Below, one piece after another: positions 22,373 through 33,940 of a stretch of DNA of 64,000 bases (positions within the stretch are counted from its first letter, which is position 1; each line of letters opens with the position of its first letter). The notes beneath the pieces were generated by a model, which saw only the letters and a program-made list of their open reading frames with translations, ran no database searches and was not told the DNA's origin. The DNA comes from Limnephilus marmoratus (lineage: Eukaryota; Arthropoda; Insecta; Trichoptera; Limnephilidae): NCBI GenBank assembly GCA_917880885.1, contig OU862913.1, forward strand, positions 41,759,460 through 41,823,459, written 5' to 3'. The position numbers and the translations under genes were made by a program.

Positions 22373-22794
22373 AATTTTATAACTGGACTTCATTAATTTA
22401 ATATTAATAACTGAATTTTATAACTGAGATTCATCTGCTGACACAATTCAAAGGAAAACTGATTTAACCTTTCGAATAATAAAAAAAATATATATTTATA
22501 TACTTTTGTCTGTCACAATGTTTGCACACAAAATTTCCTGTTCTTCCCATGCATTTTAAACGTTCCCATTTATTTATTTTTTTATCCTTTTTGCAAAATT
22601 CAAAATTGTTCTAAAATCTAGATAAAGTAATTTTTCCGACGTGCTTATTAGAACATAATTGTTTCTAGATATTAAAATTTTGATTTTGGAAATGTGAATT
22701 GGCTCAAAAATACACGCCTGCGAATATTCGAATAATTAAATGTGCGGAACAATTTGAATCTCCTGTGATTCGACGGGTTAAATTAAATCTGTAT

Positions 22795-22863
22795 TTGGCG
22801 AATTAAAACTACACTCAGAATATGAAAATGGTTTCTCTTTGATTCTGGCAGCACATATGTAGT
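22795..22863 (-). pseudogene. Exon-like unit 3, donor lost
   Basis: Same acceptor and frame (DYICAARIKEKPFSYSEC). One Cys has become Tyr and the donor is cgccaaatacag. Confidence 0.45.
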
Positions 22864-23220
22864 CTGCAACTAGAATTTTATTACTGCACTTTGAATAAAA
22901 TAATGGTCTCTTTCGAAATGTATCAGCAGATGAATGCACAACTGAATACAATTCAGGTTTTAATTAAGAGTGAATCTAAACAGAGTTATTAGCTTTGATT
23001 AGTATTACAATCATAATATGCGTACGGTTTTCCTACGAATTACGAAATTTGCAACTTAAAAAAATATAATTATTGATATTTTTAATAAATAATAAAGAAA
23101 AAAGTTGGATTCGTAGACGAAAGTATCGTAGTACATTTTAAAATAATGATTTGAAATGGTTTAAATTTTTCTAAGATAATATTATTATTTATTGTGAAAA
23201 TTTTCCGCCCCCCTTAAAAG

Positions 23221-23276
23221 TGCCGCCCCCCCCCCGCCCCCTCCCGCTCCCCCCGCCCCCCCCCCCCCCCCCCACG
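23221..23276. repeat. C-rich low-complexity tract
   Basis: Nearly pure C with a few G and T, within an AT-rich intron. Likely a mutable simple repeat; nothing coding. Confidence 0.9.
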
Positions 23277-23457
23277 CTACGACACTGCGTCTAGCCATAT
23301 TAAGGGTTTTCGCATGAGTTTTGTTTTTACATTTGAAAATCATAATGAGTGATTTGGATAATTTTAGATTGTCGATCGATATAGAAGGTTATAAGTTTTT
23401 GCAAAAATCTTTACATATTGGCGTGTATGTGAAGATTTTGATAAAAAACAACAGTAC

Positions 23458-23561
23458 CTGTGGGGAAATGCCTTTACTGGATGCCTCCATCGCTGTCTGG
23501 CAGTTGGCTAATCGGCTGCACACTCCCACCCTTCCTGTGTCCACTATCGTACAGTTATCAC
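23458..23561 (-). CDS. CLIP4 first-half exon
   Basis: 104 nt, acceptor gtttgaag, donor GTACTGTT, phase 1 to 0. Encodes GDNCTIVDTGRVGVCSRLAN and then CQTAMEASSKGISPQ. Confidence 0.92.
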
Positions 23562-23829
23562 CTTCAAACAAACAGACACACCAGAGTTACATTAGACAAA
23601 ATGACGATGAAGATTCTGCCAACAATCCAGAAGTAATATTTGAGGGTTGATTTTTGCCTGTTTGAATTCCTAGTGATAACGCTGCAAATAATCTGAGCCG
23701 TTGGTATCCCGCCTCAACGACTTGCTGCCTTTTGCAATATAAAACAGTTTTGTATTGATGGGGAAGGCTACACAATTATTTTTACCATTGCCTACTGGAT
23801 TTGTAATGATTAATGAATGGTGTATATAC

Positions 23830-23884
23830 CTTCAACCACCCCCTCGCAGCAGACAACTGGAACAGAGTCATCTAAAGAGCAAAT
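23830..23884 (-). CDS. CLIP3 second-half exon
   Basis: 55 nt, acceptor gttttcag, donor GTATATAC, phase 0 to 1. Encodes ICSLDDSVPVVCCEGVVE, two residues shorter than its paralogs at the end. Confidence 0.9.
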
Positions 23885-23934
23885 CTGAAAACAAAATAGA
23901 GGCTATTATAAACGAAAACCTATGTTTATATCCT

Positions 23935-24415
23935 TTGCGAATTCTCATTTTGGGAAGCGGATGGGGGTACCGCCGCCCAGGAAATAATTTATTGGATAAC
24001 CAACATCTTTGCCATAGGTCACTCCAAGTAGTCCGCTACGTTTTGTGACTTAGCAGGGGTGCTAGGTTTTAGCAGGGTGGGTTTAAGCGGCAGATGCGTC
24101 TGCCTACCAGCTGCACGGGAGGCCGGATCTGGAGAGAATATTTAAAGGGGTTCTTTTGACTTTTCCAGCCGTACTCTCTCGGAACATTGCCTTGAACCGC
24201 AGTGGGAGTGATGGATGTATCCGTCCGCCATTTTCGGACTCGTTGACTTTCAGATTCGTACCCCTTTCCCTCCCAGAATTTTGCACCCTTTTCCTTCCCA
24301 GAACTTCCTCCCTTTCCTTTCCTAAAAAGACCCTCCACACAGCATCCCTAAAGATGACTGACGCACGCCCTGAGAGAGGAATTATTTTTCTCAGTCCTCC
24401 TGTATGGAGCTAATT
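23935..24415 (+). repeat. Family-A repeat, long form
   Basis: Begins gggaagcggatgggggtacc and ends cctcctgtatggagct. It has the extra middle block (gggtttaagcggcagatgcg to ccggatctggagagaata) also seen at 55870-56325 and 58030-58515. Confidence 0.85.
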
Positions 24416-24651
24416 TTAAAAAAATCCTGAATTTTGAAACCATTAGTTTTGAAGCATGTTGATATTTTTATTCAAAAATGATAATGTAGGTTTGCAAAGA
24501 CTAAATCAAATTTTATAAATATAAGTGAATTAAAGCTGTATTATTCATTGTGAGGTTTATGAATGGTACCTTATTAGAGTTTTTTTTAAATATAAAAGAA
24601 AAAAGAGAGACATGCAGTTGTTACTATAAAAATGTCAAAATGCGGCTTCAC

Positions 24652-24755
24652 CTGAGGAGTCACTCCCTTCAGGGCTGCCTCCATGGCGACGGGGCACTTC
24701 GTTATTCGACGGCACTTGCCGACCCGCCCTGTGGCAGCTAGCGTGCATTGATCAC
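24652..24755 (-). CDS. CLIP3 first-half exon
   Basis: 104 nt, acceptor ttttgcag, donor GTGAAGCC, phase 1 to 0. Encodes GDQCTLAATGRVGKCRRITK and then CPVAMEAALKGVTPQ. Confidence 0.92.
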
Positions 24756-24843
24756 CTGCAAAAGTAACATGACCGTTAAAAAAGGAGAAATATTATTGAG
24801 AGAATGATGATTCTTGATACTTGAGAAGTTCTCGGTACTATAC

Positions 24844-24904
24844 CTTCAGCTACTGTCACCAGAGGGCAGCAAACAATATGATCAAGACCCTCTACAGCGC
24901 AAAC
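24844..24904 (-). CDS. CLIP2 second-half exon
   Basis: 61 nt, acceptor atttacag, donor GTATAGTA, phase 0 to 1. Encodes VCAVEGLDHIVCCPLVTVAE, close to the CLIP4 second half. Confidence 0.92.
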
Positions 24905-25776
24905 CTGTAAATACAATTGGCTTAGTCTTCATTGTGATTTTGTTTTAAAGAACATGAAAGAGAAAAGACACAGAAAATAAGCGATTAGAACAAGCGGCTG
25001 AAACAATTGCCTAGTTTTTTGTTTGGGTCAAGCAATTTGTTCGTTTACAATGTTTGATTGATGCTTGAGTTCAGCATCTACGTTCTTTCCCCGCCAACTT
25101 GATAAGATCTTATATTCATGACGCGCGGTTAACGGTGTTTGCGATCGGCTTGATCAAGCGTGAGTAAAATGGTTATTAACTTGTACCATTCTTGGCCTTA
25201 AATTCGTTTATTTTTATTCAAACTCAAAGCTAGAAAGCTTTATCTCCATTGGATTCTATTTCATACACAGTCACACAAAATCCACTTTGTTTGACCAACT
25301 GCACCGACGAATGAATACTAAATGATTGTCTTTTGAACAAGAGGCCTGACGTGTTCATAAAAATAAAAATACACGCTTGACCTTTTCGGAACCCTTTAAG
25401 AATTCGGGATGAAAAAATGTCTTCTATTTTGGAAGCGATTTTCGCACAGTTTAGGATGGCGGACATTAATTTAACATATGTCATCTCTCATTGGTTTATG
25501 CAGGTAACAAACTACATTACGTGAAAATTTTGCACGCTTATTTCGTTTTATGTTTAAAATTAAAAGTAAAAGGTCTTGTAAAAATATCAAACCTTTGTTT
25601 ATTAACGCACCATTTTTATGAAATTAATAATTTTGCAATGTTGTCTTCTGACACTCGTATTTTAAGTAGATTGATTTCAAATAATTCTATCATTGCAAGG
25701 GTAAATTTTACTAATAGCAGGTAAAATTGTCAGAGCTGTGAAAACATGTTATCTTACATAAATGGATGAACAGTAC

Positions 25777-25880
25777 CTGTGGGAATTTGCCTTTACTGGC
25801 GGCCTCCATTGCTGTCGGGCAGTTGCCGAATTGACTGCACACTCCCATCTTTCCCGTATCAACCATTGTACAGTTATCAC
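25777..25880 (-). CDS. CLIP2 first-half exon
   Basis: 104 nt, acceptor gtttgaag, donor GTACTGTT, phase 1 to 0. Encodes GDNCTMVDTGKMGVCSQFGN and then CPTAMEAASKGKFPQ. It is nearly the same as the CLIP4 first half, including intron edges, so these units arose by recent duplication. Confidence 0.93.
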
Positions 25881-25958
25881 CTTCAAACAAACAGAAACAC
25901 CAGTTACACAACACAACAGGTGAAGGTGAATAAATTGTATGAAGTGAAAGTGAAGTAC

Positions 25959-26067
25959 CTTCTCTAGGGGTAGGAGTGTTTGCCTGGTATCTGGCTTGCA
26001 GTCTTGTCTCTTGCCCTGGTACCCAGGGGCAGCACACTATCAGCCTGTTCTCCCGGGAGGCGCACAC
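25959..26067 (-). CDS. CLIP1 second-half exon
   Basis: 109 nt, acceptor gttttcag, donor GTACTTCA, phase 0 to 1. Encodes VCASRENRLIVCCPWVPGQE and then an Arg/Gln-rich tail to TPTPRE. It is longer than the other second halves. The following intron, to CLIP2, is only 78 nt. Confidence 0.92.
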
Positions 26068-26229
26068 CTGAAAACACACTACGTTGTGTTATCTATTCTT
26101 TTATTACTACTACTATCTTCTCTTCCCTGATAAACATGCTGATCAGAACTGCAACTTCAGATATCGCTGCTCTATTCTTGTTCACAGAAATAAAGCATCC
26201 TGATTTCCATACCATTGAACACTAATTGC

Positions 26230-27050
26230 CAGAATTAGAACATTTTGTGTAGTGGAAAAAAAGTTTTAAGTGGTGAAAGACATGTCATAAGTCATAAGAC
26301 CTGCCATGTTAAATATTTTATTTTATTAAATGACATCACTTTGTACACACATTTTATTTAATCGACATGTTTCAAAACCAATGGTAAACAAACTATTTGC
26401 ATAAAATTAAAATATATCATAGTATAACTTATTTTAATTTTATATACTACTTGAGTACTACACGAGTATTCCTCATCAATGTTGTATTTCATTTTGAATT
26501 GAACCATGGAAAACGTTAAGTTACTTAAAAAAACTAACCAACTATGAAAAGCAGATACAAACCACGTTTTTTCTTTGAAACATTAAATGTTTTCATTTAA
26601 TATTCATAAATAAAAAAAGCTATTAACAAAAAAAGGAGTGCCACAATATATAATTCATGTGGGTTTACTTATGTAGATAATTATTAGCATAGGTACACAA
26701 GTACATAATAATACAAACAACTTCGTAGATACACAAAACAATAGAAATCATAATATTACTGATTTTCCAGAAAATATTTAAAGTAGAAAGAAGATACCCA
26801 AACTTCATTGTTGATCCTTGGAAATTCAAAACGAATGTTTGCATTGGTGACGAAAAATATTTTTTATATGTTCATACACATACAAAATAACTGGTTCGGT
26901 ATATAATATGATGAGTTTGTCAATTTGCATCTTGTACTGCAGTGTTTTTAATTGTAAAATATCCGTAGAAAAATACGTAACTAAGTAACTTTGATTGGTA
27001 AAATAAATTACGAATTAACTTGATATGCAGAAAGATTATATCTATGTAAC
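26230..27050. other. Intron between the two halves of CLIP1
   Basis: AT-rich; no repeat or ORF recognised. Confidence 0.5.
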
Positions 27051-27055
27051 TTCAC

Positions 27056-27159
27056 CTGATATGGCAATCCGTTAAATGCCGCTTCCAAGACGACGGAGCA
27101 CCTCATTATGTGTCTGCAGACACCCGGCTGGATGGTTCCCGCCATGACACATAGATCTC
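27056..27159 (-). CDS. CLIP1 first-half exon
   Basis: 104 nt, acceptor cgttgcag, donor GTGAAGTT, phase 1 to 0. Encodes GDLCVMAGTIQPGVCRHIMR and then CSVVLEAAFNGLPYQ. It joins the signal-peptide exon in phase through a split Gly codon. Confidence 0.92.
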
Positions 27160-27184
27160 CTGCAACGTAATACCAGAACCAAGT

Positions 27185-27262
27185 GAGGGACAGGAGAGGA
27201 ACCCGCGACTTCTGGATTCGTAGTTAGACTACGGAGGCCGTCACAGTTAGTCATTAGTGGCG
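27185..27262 (-). mobile_element. SINE-1 head fragment
   Basis: A tRNA-like remnant on the minus strand: ggcctccgtagtctaactac, then a degenerate B-box cgcgggttcctctcc. Body absent. Confidence 0.5.
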
Positions 27263-27354
27263 ATTACAGGTGGATTGTTAGTTGACCATCTCAATGTTAA
27301 CTTTTAGTTCTCGATACATTTCTTTTACATTAACTCCACACAAGATAATTTCAC

Positions 27355-27480
27355 AAAAATAATTTCCCTTCGGGCCTATGTAATCTTTTTGGATGTTGTG
27401 TAGAGGGTCTTCTTGAGGGAAATTAGGAATGATCCTGGATCTTGAAGAAAGCCATGTAGTAGGAGGGAGGGAGAAAACTC
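27355..27480 (-). repeat. Family-A 3' fragment
   Basis: cgggcctatgtaatcttttt and gtgtagagggtcttcttgag match the poly-A end of family A. The rest is missing. Confidence 0.55.
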
Positions 27481-27489
27481 AGGGGTTTA

Positions 27490-28600
27490 CGAATAGTTCC
27501 ACAACTGGACAGCAAACACAACTACCCGTTCTCATGATACAAATGTTGAGACCGCGATTGGCGTATTTCCCAACTGTGCACCGGTGATGAAGGGATCAAT
27601 GACAGTAGTTCTTCGGAGTTCGGAGCATCTTCAACTGAAATACCGGTCGAACAACATGCCTGTGCTGTAAATATTGCAATCTCTTTGTAAAGATGGGAGA
27701 TCTTTCAAACGGACCGCTAGTTTCTGCACAAAGTCTTTTTTTTTGTATTGTTGGGCTCCAGACCAGAGGTGGATCCCATTTATAGTTTACACAAGTTCCT
27801 TAGAATGTAATTCGGACGCTATAATGCGCATTTTTCTCAAAATTGAGTTGAGTTTTACGACTGTGGCAAAATAATATAAACTATCAATCTGTCCTTGGAG
27901 GAAATATACTGACAACCTGCACTTAAGAGCCGTTCGGACATGCCAAATATTTTAGGCGAGTGGAGAGTATATTAGTAACTAAACGCGTCCGAACACCATC
28001 GTTTTAGTAAAGTGTGTTAGTCATCTCGTTAGTGGATTCAATCCATTTTGTTCTATTTTTTGCGCGAGTAAGGACCCCCACCACGCATCCTTTTACACTG
28101 ACCTGCGCAAGCCCGGTCTTTTAGCAGAGATAGCGGGAGAAAGGACATGCAGGGAGAAACAATTTATTTCTTTAAATATGGCATTGCAACGCATGCCGGG
28201 AACCAGTTAGTATATAATAAAATTATTTGAATACATATATCATTTTCAAAACATTGTGTTGTTCATGGGAACAGCTAAAGCTGAAAGGAACCGATTCCAA
28301 AACACCTTGGAAAAATAACATTGGACGGTCCAGTGGCCAGTGGCAGCAAGTCTATGAGACAAGAAACAGTTTGGGCCGGTTGTTTCAAAGAGTATGAACA
28401 ATTCATCAAATACAAATTCTGTTTCAACATTTTTTTATATTTGATTTTGGAAAACATTATTTAGACATTTTTTTTTGATTTTGTTATTTGAAGTTTGGAA
28501 ATTTTTTATTTTTGGGAAATTTTTGATACTGGAAAACATTATTTTTCGGCAAAAAAATTCTGAAATAATCGGAAAATTGGTCAGGATTTTTTTAAAGCAA
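27490..28600. other. Intron sequence without recognised feature
   Basis: Moderately AT-rich sequence in the large first intron. No repeat unit or credible ORF was recognised. Confidence 0.4.
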
Positions 28601-28609
28601 ATAAGAAAA

Positions 28610-28770
28610 TCCTAATAAACAAAAACTTTTCACATTTTTGAAAAAGCAACTTTTACTGAACCATTGAAACTGTTATCTCCATGAACCGGAAAACGTACAA
28701 ATAAATTTACAGACCGACGAAATGAAAAACGGTGAAATTTAAATAGCACTTTGTTACGCTCCAAAAAAAT
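28610..28770 (-). repeat. Repeat D-like fragment
   Basis: Shares acaaataaatttacagaccg-type blocks with 10740-10820 (gacgaaatacaaatcggtga versus gacgaaatgaaaaacggtga). Boundaries uncertain. Confidence 0.4.
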
Positions 28771-28949
28771 TTTTTTTTTTTGTGAGTAATGCATAAGAGT
28801 CCTAACTGCTCCCGTCCGGAGCAAGTTCATTTTTACAATTCTACTGTAACTTCAAGACCTACTTAGCTTTTTCTTCTTGAAAGCGTAACAAAAATCCATT
28901 AACCTGTATGTGTCACTATATTTTTAAACCTTTCACTTGAAAAATTACA

Positions 28950-29170
28950 TTTTTACTTACCACCAACTTATTGGTGTAATTTAGCTCTTTAGCACTTAAG
29001 TTAATATTACCCACGCACAGGCAGTGCCTTAGTGGGTTCCCATTATCTACTTTTGTCATATATATATTTTTTACTTTTTACATTAATTTTACCTTGTTTT
29101 ATGTAATATATATTCAGAAAATGTGAAATGTATAATGGGAAAAAATAAAGGAACAAAAAAAAAAAAAAAA
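28950..29170 (+). mobile_element. Possible LINE 3' untranslated end with poly-A
   Basis: Ends in aataaaggaac followed by ~19 A. The layout looks like a retrotransposed 3' end, but no coding part remains, so the class is a guess. Confidence 0.3.
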
Positions 29171-29179
29171 AGTGAGATT

Positions 29180-29515
29180 ATGACATCCCCAATCGGGGAA
29201 TGTTGTGAAGCTTAATAAGGGGAAGGAATGGGAAAGAGGTAGGTGGGAGTACCTGGCTATTCAGATCTGGTCACCAAATATGGCTAAAGCCATTTCAAGC
29301 AAATGGTTTCAAATCTAAATGGTGGTTTTTCACCAGGGGATACTGAGAGTATTTTCCACTCTGAAACGTACCGCTACATTTAATTAAATTAATTGTAAAA
29401 AAACATTAATAATATAATTAATGAATTAAAATTTATTTGCGTACGCCGGGTTTGAACCCGTAACGTTAATTTGCTAGTCGAGAGCCTTACCACTCGACCA
29501 CGGAGGCCACCATAA
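29180..29515 (-). mobile_element. SINE-1, full-length copy
   Basis: The tRNA-like head at 29510-29440 has the A-box tggtcgagtggtaaggctct and the B-box gggttcaaacc. The body runs to ~29180 with ggctaaagccatttcaagc and gaagcttaataagg. This is the best-preserved copy of the family. Confidence 0.8.
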
Positions 29516-29666
29516 AATGTTGACATAAAATTAACATGTTATCACTCATTAGATTGCACCTCACGGAAGAAAAAAATAGTAAAAATACTGCGTCTTACAA
29601 GGCCTTAAAAATACACAAAAAACGTGTTAATATTTTTCACCAAATTAGCCGTTGGGACTCTCGTGC

Positions 29667-29670
<4 letters not shown>

Positions 29671-29713
<43 letters not shown>
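29671..29713. repeat. Poly-T run
   Basis: More than 40 consecutive T. Possibly the tail of a retroelement on the minus strand. Confidence 0.9.
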
Positions 29714-29717
<4 letters not shown>

Positions 29718-30148
29718 TGGACTCTAATTAAGCATCGAAACTATTTGAAATTGACATTATCTCACGTTGCTACAGAGAATATAGAAAATAAAAAGAATAA
29801 TTTTGCACATCATATTTTCATACAATTTTGAATTTGCCTATTTATTTAAAATAGGAAGAGAAATTAAAATAAGAACTAAAAAAAGTGTACCTCTCTTCCA
29901 ATACTTAAATAATATTATAAGTTTTGACAGATTGGATTTATAAATGAATGTATAGTTTCACAAATAAGTGTAGAAATTAAATAAATTGGAACTAAACGTG
30001 TTCATTACTATAGCAACACCGAATTATTTGACGTTTCTCATGGCTGTCATATTATCGCATGTTACGGTTGATTTATTGTCTTAAATCTGAGTAGAAGATC
30101 GCTGATTTGATAATATTTTTATTCATTGTTTGCCTGAATTTAATTAAA

Positions 30149-31402
30149 ATGAATAAACCATTACATAGTGATGCAAGAAGGGTTATATTCTGCGTTTTTC
30201 AACGCTGCCTAGCCGAGTGTCACGCGAAGAAGATTCTGTCTTATTTTGAAAATGTTTACAAACGAACTGCAGAAATGACTGGTACGTAGTATAGTTTGTT
30301 TAATAAATTCCATTGGTATTACAAGATTTATGCCAATTTTCGAGCGATAATAACCATTACAATCTGATTTGAGGTTATGTTAAAAAAATCAGAATCTGAC
30401 ACTTCCATTTGACAGTTAATATACGGCCACAGGAAAAAGGGAATAACTCAATAAAAAAATAATAATATGCAACTTCTTTAAACTCGTAGAAAAGTTACTT
30501 TTTCCTCGTTTTCTCTTTCTTTCTTTCCAAGTGAATATTATCTAGTGTGTGTTTTTAAAACTACCTTCTATAATAATAATTTTAATGATTTTTCACAGGT
30601 AAATCTGAATCAACGGTAAGACGAATCGTCAAAGAAGGGGAAAAGGCAGATGGAAAATTTGAAACACCAGGAAAACGGAAAATGGGCATAATAATAATAA
30701 AATATGTAACAAAAATAATATTTAATAATTTTAATAATAATTTTTATTTAATATTTATAAAAATATTACCATTTGTTATTTCGGCCACTGGCATAATACC
30801 TAGGTATCTGATTCAAAATTTAAGCATATTAGATTTGTCAAAGAATTTGTATATAAAAATGCAAAAATCAGTAATTTTAAATACATGTAGGATTACAAAA
30901 GATTTTTTAAATATTTATATTGAGGGATCAGTAGGATTTATAGGTTCAATTAGAAATGCCACAGAGCCGAACCCTCTGATATGAAAATATCTGGAGTCGG
31001 TGAATTATATTCCCATTTGGTCTCTAGTAGGTTGACATGCTGTTCTTGTATTGTTTTGTATTTATAATACTTATATAGTGCAATTGCGTAGCGTGGATTC
31101 ACTAGATGATCATTTGGGGAAGTGTATGAAAGGGTTTAGTTTTTCCTTCTTTTTTTTTTCCTTTTTTTTTTTTTTTTTTTTTGGGGGGAAAATTTAACCC
31201 GGACATTTAAATCTGGTGCATAAGTGCTGATGATTGGAAAAATTGTTGCAAACACGTGATGAAAATTGAGGCAGAATATTATGCACGAGGCAGTACTATA
31301 TATGATGATATCGATGAACTGCGTTTAGATGAAGATAAAGATACGGAAGAAGAAGAATCACACGGGGACGAAGACAATAATTACATGTCGGGTGTTGAAT
31401 AA
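30149..31402 (+). pseudogene. DDE-type transposase gene remnant with an intron
   Basis: Exon 1 (30149-30281) encodes MNKPLHSDARRVIFCVFQRC and ends in phase 1 with donor GTACGT. A 317-nt intron ends with tttttcacag. Exon 2 starts at 30599 with KSESTVRRIVKEGEKADGKF, a helix-turn-helix typical of an insect DDE transposase family, and is lost after ~30684. 31223-31402 encodes a C-terminus (SADDWKNCCKHVMKIEAEYY, then an acidic tail and stop) of the same protein type. The catalytic middle is missing and replaced by a LINE fragment. The family name is inferred from motif memory only. Confidence 0.6.
30685..31200 (+). mobile_element. LINE 3' fragment inside the transposase remnant
   Basis: The plus-strand frame to 30984 reads LPFVISATGIIPRYLIQN and MQKSVILNTCRITKDFLNI, the conserved C-terminal blocks of some LINE polyproteins. 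A non-coding part and a T-rich stretch (31150-31182) follow. Confidence 0.6.
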
Positions 31403-31789
31403 TAGACTTAAATTTTTAAGTACCTACGTTTTTATATCGAAATAAACGCCCACTTAAAACTTGTTTTGTTTTATTTTACTTCTATTAAATTACAGTTTTT
31501 TGTGCAAAATTTTTGAAAATAAAAATACGCATTTTCATGAAATATGCATTTTGGCAGAAGTGTTTTTTAAAACATACATTCATTGTCTTATGAGCCATCT
31601 TGGTGTTGCCATTTAAAACTAGAAAACGATCGCAGCGCCATCATTTATTTTCTACACTTAATTGCCAAACTGTAATAATATTATTTTTGTAAAGTAATGA
31701 GGTTTCTTGATAAATATACTTGCAAGGTTTTTTTTTTAATTTTAATTATTTATTTTAAAAAGTACTGCTGCGTCTAATTAAATATAATT

Positions 31790-32130
31790 CATTGAAGAAG
31801 AAAATAATACTAAAATACTAAACGAAATATAAAAATGTCCAAGACACATGTGTCTTCTGCAGAAAAATTAAAGGATAATGATGGCAACTGGGACTCGAAC
31901 CCAGGATCTCTCGTCTAACTGAGACGAACGCTTTAACCAATACGGCTTCTGTTTATACCTCACATTTTTGTCAATCTCTTATTTAAAACTTCAGAATGAA
32001 CAGAATATTATCTTCAACCATTTTTTCCATATTATCGGAAGCTATCTTTTTAAACTGGAAACAATTAAAAATTTTAAACTGGAACAATCAAACTAACAAA
32101 AAATTAGGTAATAACTGTCAAAAGTTATTA
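31790..32130 (-). mobile_element. SINE-2, tRNA-bearing dispersed element
   Basis: 31955-31885 on the minus strand is tRNA-like (ttggttaaagcgttcgtct, then B-box gggttcgagtccc). Both flanks are shared with 34625-34850 and 49255-49520, so the tRNA lies inside the repeat rather than at its end. Confidence 0.65.
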
Positions 32131-32169
32131 TGAAAAAAGGTTAAAATAAATAAAAGGGAAATTGCTGAA

Positions 32170-32345
32170 ACACCTGCTGCGTGGTGGGCCGGATCGAGAG
32201 AGACTGGTTGAGAAGGTCTTTTGACTTCTCAAGCCAGATTCCTACCCGCCTCTCATACCCATTTCCGTTCCAGAACTTCCTCTTCTTCCTTCCCTTAAAA
32301 AAACCACCCACACAGCATCAGGTCTTCCTGTGTGGAACTTATGTG
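32170..32345 (+). repeat. Family-A fragment
   Basis: ctgctgcgtggtgggccgga, gcctctcatacccatttccg and cccacacagcatcaggtctt correspond to the middle and 3' part of family A. Confidence 0.7.
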
Positions 32346-32374
32346 AAAAAAAAGAAGCACAACCGAAATTTCCT

Positions 32375-32745
32375 AACGCAGACCCGTGAAAAATCACGGG
32401 TTACTGCAATTCCAATTTTAAATATTATATCATAGGTAGGTACCTACTTAATCACACGTTGACGTTTTCTACAATCAGTTCCGATTTTGAAAATGAAACT
32501 TTAATTCAAAGCAAACGTTCTAGACTTCATTAAACCGAAATTAGTACTTTTTAATACCTAGCGCAGACTCGTGAAAAATTACGGGCTACCATAATTCTAG
32601 TTTTATATATTATATTATTAGATGGAACCTACTTAATTGCATGTTTGAATTTTTCCACAATCAGTTCTAATTTTGAAATTGAATTTTAAATTGAAAGCAA
32701 GCGTTCTAGAGTTCATTAAACCGCAGTTCAGAAAGCAATATTATA
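32375..32745. repeat. ~185-bp satellite, two units
   Basis: cgcagacccgtgaaaaatca recurs 185 bp later with changes. Each unit carries the small hairpin ccgtga-aaaa-tcacgg (mutated in unit 2). Related units occur at 40885-41275. Confidence 0.75.
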
Positions 32746-32779
32746 GTTTACGATTATAAGATAAAGAGCGAACACGATC

Positions 32780-33140
32780 ACGTTATCACGTGTAAAATCG
32801 GTGAAGGATCTCGGTGTCGTTTTTGATCCCGAACTATAACTGATATTCGCTTGCCATATATCGCTGCTCACTCAGTCTTGCTACAAACTTCTTGGGTTCA
32901 TCATCAGGACTTGTAAGCAGTTTAATAACCAAGAAGCTATAGTAGCATTATTCGATGGCATACTGAGAAGCAAGCTGGAGTACGCGAGCGATCTTTGGGC
33001 ACCGTAATACAAGTACATTGGCATGTTATAGCAAATCCAGAAGAAATTCCTCAGGTATGTTTATATGCGGAAGCATGGAACCTATCCAGAGTTCATGCAC
33101 CACATTGACTTATTCGTGACTCAGTCATTGCTATAAGAGC
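32780..33140 (+). pseudogene. LINE RT C-terminal fragment (Jockey-like)
   Basis: The plus strand reads SVKDLGVVFDPEL, stop, CYKLLGFIIRTCKQFNNQEA, GILRSKLEYASDLWAP, stop, IQKKFLRYVYMRKHGTYP. These are the standard blocks after the RT core in Jockey-type LINEs. Several stops. Confidence 0.7.
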
Positions 33141-33229
33141 AACGATATATGACAACTCTGCAACTACTGGCTTCCCTGATGCTATCGACATAATCGCGAA
33201 AACTCCAGATGCTTTATGTAACGCCTTCA

Positions 33230-33940
33230 TAAATCTTGAAGTTCTCCCAAAAATATAGGTCTCGTAGTAAACCAGCAAAAGACCAAATATACGGTCGTAG
33301 GATGTACCCAACAAATCCCAACTCTCTCATGTGGAAACCAAAATTTCGAAACGGTACCAAGATTCACATACCTAGGCTCCCTGATAACAAATGACAATAA
33401 TACCACGGAGGAGATCCAGAAACGCATAGTGAATGCAAATCGCTGTTATTTCCGCCTATAAAACCTATTAAAATCCAGACTGCTGTCAAAAAACACGAAG
33501 GTATTAGTAAACAAAACTGACTAAGAGGAATGAGCGAGCACTGGACGTTTTAGAAAGGAAAATTTTGAGTCGCATCTTCGGAACGGTTCTAGAAAAGGAT
33601 TTTGGCGCAGACGTTTTAACAATGACCTCTATACTTTGTTTAAGGGGCTAAACGTCGCAAAATTTACAAAACTGGGAAGATTTCGGTGGCTAGGTCATGT
33701 AGAGAGAATGGCCGAGCATCAAGCTCCAAAATCCCTGCTGAACTCAAGACCAATAGGGCGAAGGAGCCTGGGAAGACCAAGATTTAGATGGAGCGACAAC
33801 CTCAAAGACATATCTTGGAGCTTCTAAACTGGAGAGAGCTGGCACAAAACCGAGATGAGTGGAGGAAGACTCTTGAGGAGGCCAAGACCCACCAGGGGTT
33901 GTAGAGCCAATAGTGATGACGATGATGTGATTGACTTACT
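33230..33940 (+). pseudogene. LINE RT C-terminal fragment (second family)
   Basis: Blocks in shifting frames: GLVVNQQKTKY, FTYLGSLITNDNNTTEEIQK, LERKILSRIFG and FRWLGHVERMAEHQAPKSLL (33636-33827). A different LINE type from 32780-33140, related in layout to the one at 13516. It ends in the gatgacgatgatg tail near 33920. Confidence 0.72.

Noticed and set aside
24069..24340. Overlapping 78-89 codon minus-strand ORFs
   Set aside because: They lie wholly within a family-A repeat and are not conserved as frames in other copies.
29440..29512. tRNA-like sequence with a near-perfect B-box
   Set aside because: It is the head of SINE-1, present in several copies with the same body.
31885..31955. tRNA-like sequence with good A and B boxes
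   Set aside because: It recurs with flanks at 34.7 and 49.3 kb and the acceptor stem does not pair, so it is part of SINE-2, not a tRNA gene.
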